This document shows positions 62,097-64,000 of a stretch of DNA of 64,000 nt, in pieces. Location of the stretch: positions 1,178,001 to 1,242,000 of the forward strand of contig OZ238267.1 in assembly GCA_965178585.1 (NCBI GenBank), written 5' to 3'. Made by a program: the position numbers and the translations under genes. Source of the DNA: Marifrigoribacter sp965178585. GTDB lineage: Bacteria > Bacteroidota > Bacteroidia > Flavobacteriales > Flavobacteriaceae. The notes beneath the pieces were generated by a model. It saw only the letters and a list, made by a program, of their open reading frames with translations. It was not told the DNA's origin and searched no databases. Each line of letters begins with the position of its first letter. The stretch's first letter is position 1.

Positions 62097-62280
62097 CGCC
62101 CCGGCTATGCGTTCGTACGTGCCAAAGATACCTGCATACCTCTCGCCCGCTACAAACTAAGCCTAAAACGTTTTTTTGTTTTTATTTATTAAACCAAAAA
62201 TAACTTTTTGGCGTTAAATGTCCCGCTTCGCCCGAGAACAGACTAACTAGCACGTATGACGTATAGGTTTTGTTGGCATT
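62088..62280 (-). repeat. attC-like site 15 (right-hand sulfatase cassette)
   Basis: About 190 bp with arms GGCTATGCGTTCGTACGTGC and GCACGTATGACGTATAG. The outer arm GTTGGCATT (62272-62280) is complementary to AATGCCAAC at 63950-63958, the cassette start. It is more GC-rich than most other sites. The rest of the gap to 62367 shows no gene. Confidence 0.8.
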
Positions 62281-62367
62281 TCGTTGTTTATTTCCATTCT
62301 TAAATAAGGGTTGTTATAAAAAACCAAATATCTTAACATTCAGCTTTGGATTTTTAATATACAGATG

Positions 62368-63894
62368 CTAATTCCGTTTAGCTCCTTGCATTTGTTCTAA
62401 TACTTGGTCTAAACTAAAGCTCCCCACTTTTTGACGTTGAGGATATTCTTTAAAAGAAGCTAAAAATTCAGCAATTTTTGCTTGTGCAGGAACCATCATA
62501 AACATTCTGTCAGCCATCCAATGACTGTAGTCTTCTGAATGTTCTTGAGCTTTTTCAAATGGGTCACCATATAAATCCATTAGAAGCGGAAACCTTAATT
62601 CCGTGTATGGCTTTTGCCAAACTTCAAATCCATGATTTTCTTGAATTTTGAAATGCATTTTCCATCTTCCATATCGAAATGCATTTAAGCTACCATCATC
62701 GTCAAAATAAAAAATCTCTTTTCTTGGGCTTTCAGTTACTTCTCCAGTTAACAAAGGAAGCATATTGTAACCATCTAAATGAACTTTGAAATTTTTTCCA
62801 TTCGCACTATGCCCTTTTAGTAGTTTTTCTTTTACATCTGTTTCTCCTGCTGCTGCTAAGAAAGTTGGTAGCCAATCTTCACCAGAAAAAATAGCATTAC
62901 TAATTTGACCGGGTTTAATTTTTGCTGGCCATTTCACTAAACAAGGTGCTCTAAAACCACCTTCCCAAGTTGTCGCTTTTTCGCCTCTAAAAGGGGTCAT
63001 TCCTCCATCAGGCCAAAAAATTAATTCAGCACCATTGTCTGTGCCAAAAATTACAATAGTGTTTTCATCAATTCCTAAATCTTCTAATGTTTTGGTCAAC
63101 TCTCCAACTATTTTATCAAGTTTTACCATACCATCGGCATAAACACCTAATCCTGTTTCTCCTTCATCCTCTTCATTTAAGTGAGTCCATACGTGAGTTA
63201 GTGTAGTATTATACCAAACAAAAAAAGGTTTGTCATCATTTACTGAGTTTTTCATAAAAGAAATAGCAGCCTCTTTTGTTTCGTAATCAACTGTTTCCAT
63301 TCTTTTTCTAGTTAAAGGTCCTGTATCTTCAATTTTTCCATCAGCATAAGAATGAATTACACCTCTTGGTCCGAATTTCTTTTTAAATTCAGGGTCTTTT
63401 GGATAATCAGCATTTTCAGGCTCTTCTTCTGCGTTTAAGTGATAAAGATTTCCAAAGAATTCATCAAATCCATGATTTGAAGGTAAATGTTCATCCCTAT
63501 CTCCTAAATGATTTTTTCCGAACTGACCAGTTGCATAACCGTGATTTTTTAATAATTCGGCAATTGTTGGATCTAACCCACTTAACCCTTCTTTTGCTCC
63601 TGGTAATCCAACTTTGGTTAAACCTGTTCTGTAAGGAGATTGTCCTGTAATAAATGCAGCGCGACCCGCTGTACAACTTTGTTGAGCATAATAATCTGTG
63701 AATACTATTCCATCCTTTCCAATTTGGTCAATGTTAGGTGTTTTGTAACCCATCATTCCCATATTGTAAATACTTGGATTAGACCATCCAATGTCATCTC
63801 CCCAAATAACCAAAATATTGGGCTTTTCCTTTTTTTGAGCCATCATAATAAATGGCATAGTTACTATCGTTACTAAAATTGTGATTTTTCTCAT
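62368..63894 (-). CDS. Sulfatase (S1) with CTAGR active-site motif, exported
   Basis: The 508-residue protein has a signal peptide (ending MMAQ) and the S1 sulfatase motifs ILVIWGDDIGWSNPS, CTAGR (Cys74-Arg78), GKNHLGDRDEHLPSNHGFDEFFG and FGTDNGAELIFW. It is close to the sulfatase at 48852-50405, so two units of the array carry related enzymes. It is the only gene of cassette 62097-63957, with a 63-nt leader. It needs a formylglycine-generating maturase encoded elsewhere. Confidence 0.88.
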   Translation of the reverse strand: MRKITILVTIVTMPFIMMAQKKEKPNILVIWGDDIGWSNPSIYNMGMMGYKTPNIDQIGKDGIVFTDYYAQQSCTAGRAAFITGQSPYRTGLTKVGLPGAKEGLSGLDPTIAELLKNHGYATGQFGKNHLGDRDEHLPSNHGFDEFFGNLYHLNAEEEPENADYPKDPEFKKKFGPRGVIHSYADGKIEDTGPLTRKRMETVDYETKEAAISFMKNSVNDDKPFFVWYNTTLTHVWTHLNEEDEGETGLGVYADGMVKLDKIVGELTKTLEDLGIDENTIVIFGTDNGAELIFWPDGGMTPFRGEKATTWEGGFRAPCLVKWPAKIKPGQISNAIFSGEDWLPTFLAAAGETDVKEKLLKGHSANGKNFKVHLDGYNMLPLLTGEVTESPRKEIFYFDDDGSLNAFRYGRWKMHFKIQENHGFEVWQKPYTELRFPLLMDLYGDPFEKAQEHSEDYSHWMADRMFMMVPAQAKIAEFLASFKEYPQRQKVGSFSLDQVLEQMQGAKRN

Positions 63895-63949
63895 ACTTTT
63901 TCTTTTAATTGTTATTAATTATTTAATTATAGATTCCTACTCCTCAATG

Positions 63950-64000
63950 AATGCCAACGGTTTTAATAATGTGCGTTTGGCTTTTCAACGTGCCAATATT
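63950..64000 (-). repeat. attC-like site 16, cut by the window end
   Basis: AATGCCAACGG followed by TTTTAATAATGTGCG repeats the left side of the other sites. The array therefore continues to the right. Confidence 0.7.

Larger units (their letters stand above)
34546..64000 (-). mobile_element. Integron-like gene-cassette array (no integrase in window)
   Basis: At least 17 complete units and one partial unit lie head-to-tail, all read on the minus strand. Each unit consists of a leader, one or more genes and a 65-280 bp imperfect inverted repeat at its 3' end. Unit junctions fall at the same point, G^TT on the minus strand. For most units the first bases are complementary to the outer arm of the unit's own repeat, as expected for cassettes that circularise. 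The left end is sharp at about 34546 against plus-strand chromosomal genes; the right end is beyond the window. The cargo mixes unrelated functions. The sites resemble attC but have a GTTGTGC-like core and unequal spacers, so a relationship to classical integrons is inferred, not shown. Confidence 0.8.

Noticed and set aside
34546..64000. Array interpreted as insertion sequences, MITEs or a CRISPR array
   Set aside because: No transposase, no target-site duplications, and repeats are long, divergent and separated by whole genes; ends follow the cassette complementarity rule instead.

Overview
The window is AT-rich DNA from a member of the Bacteroidota, most likely a marine Flavobacteriaceae. 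The signs are type IX secretion (T9SS) C-terminal sorting domains on several exported proteins, many lipoproteins and SusC/CarboxypepD-reg-like modules, TAnnTTTG-type promoter boxes, a menaquinone gene cluster, and a small flavobacterial membrane protein of the CAL67264 type. I saw no rRNA, tRNA or CRISPR array.

Positions 1-34.3 kb are ordinary chromosomal backbone. It holds a secreted PNGase F-like glycoamidase (cut by the window edge), an M1 aminopeptidase, an SGNH hydrolase, a GltB-like FMN protein, an M20 amidohydrolase, a UvrD/PcrA helicase, a TsaC/Sua5 protein, an OmpA lipoprotein, a GT2 glycosyltransferase and HolA. These are followed by a menA-menC-menE cluster, an M24 peptidase, a VWA protein with a SusC-like leader, an acyl-CoA carboxylase beta subunit, a MarR-controlled operon (DoxX-like, flavin reductase, MarR, pirin) with two matching palindromic operators, EttA, a HAD phosphatase and an S9 peptidase.

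From about 34.55 kb to the right edge the organisation changes completely. Genes lie on the minus strand and are separated by long, imperfectly self-complementary repeats that resemble integron attC sites. Adjacent repeats cut the DNA into at least 17 complete units. For most units, the first 7-13 bases are complementary to the outer arm of the unit's own repeat, which is what excision as a circle at G^TT predicts. A 360-bp unit without an ORF occurs twice, each time placed exactly at the predicted crossover. A 627-bp lipoprotein unit is also present twice, apparently identical. I read this as a large cassette array (integron-like, or a cluster of attC sites without an integrase). No integrase lies in the window. 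Since cassette genes read from right to left, a recombination platform would be expected to the right of position 64000.

The cargo is adaptive and defensive: a DUF3050 protein, an HdeD-like membrane protein, a T9SS serine hydrolase, an intradiol-dioxygenase-like lipoprotein, a HARE-HTH protein, an HNH-transmembrane-OmpA fusion, a PD-(D/E)XK-like nuclease with a partner, a CDF metal transporter, a DUF6090 protein, a five-gene sulfatase/hydrolase operon with its own HxlR regulator and operator, an HsdR-N-like protein, and a further sulfatase. One 7.6-kb cassette carries a complete type I restriction-modification operon with an embedded ATPase that keeps the R-x3-E...H pattern of PrrC/RloC anticodon nucleases. 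Most single-gene cassettes have leaders of only about 10-65 nt, so they probably depend on read-through transcription; the large operon cassettes carry their own promoters and operators.
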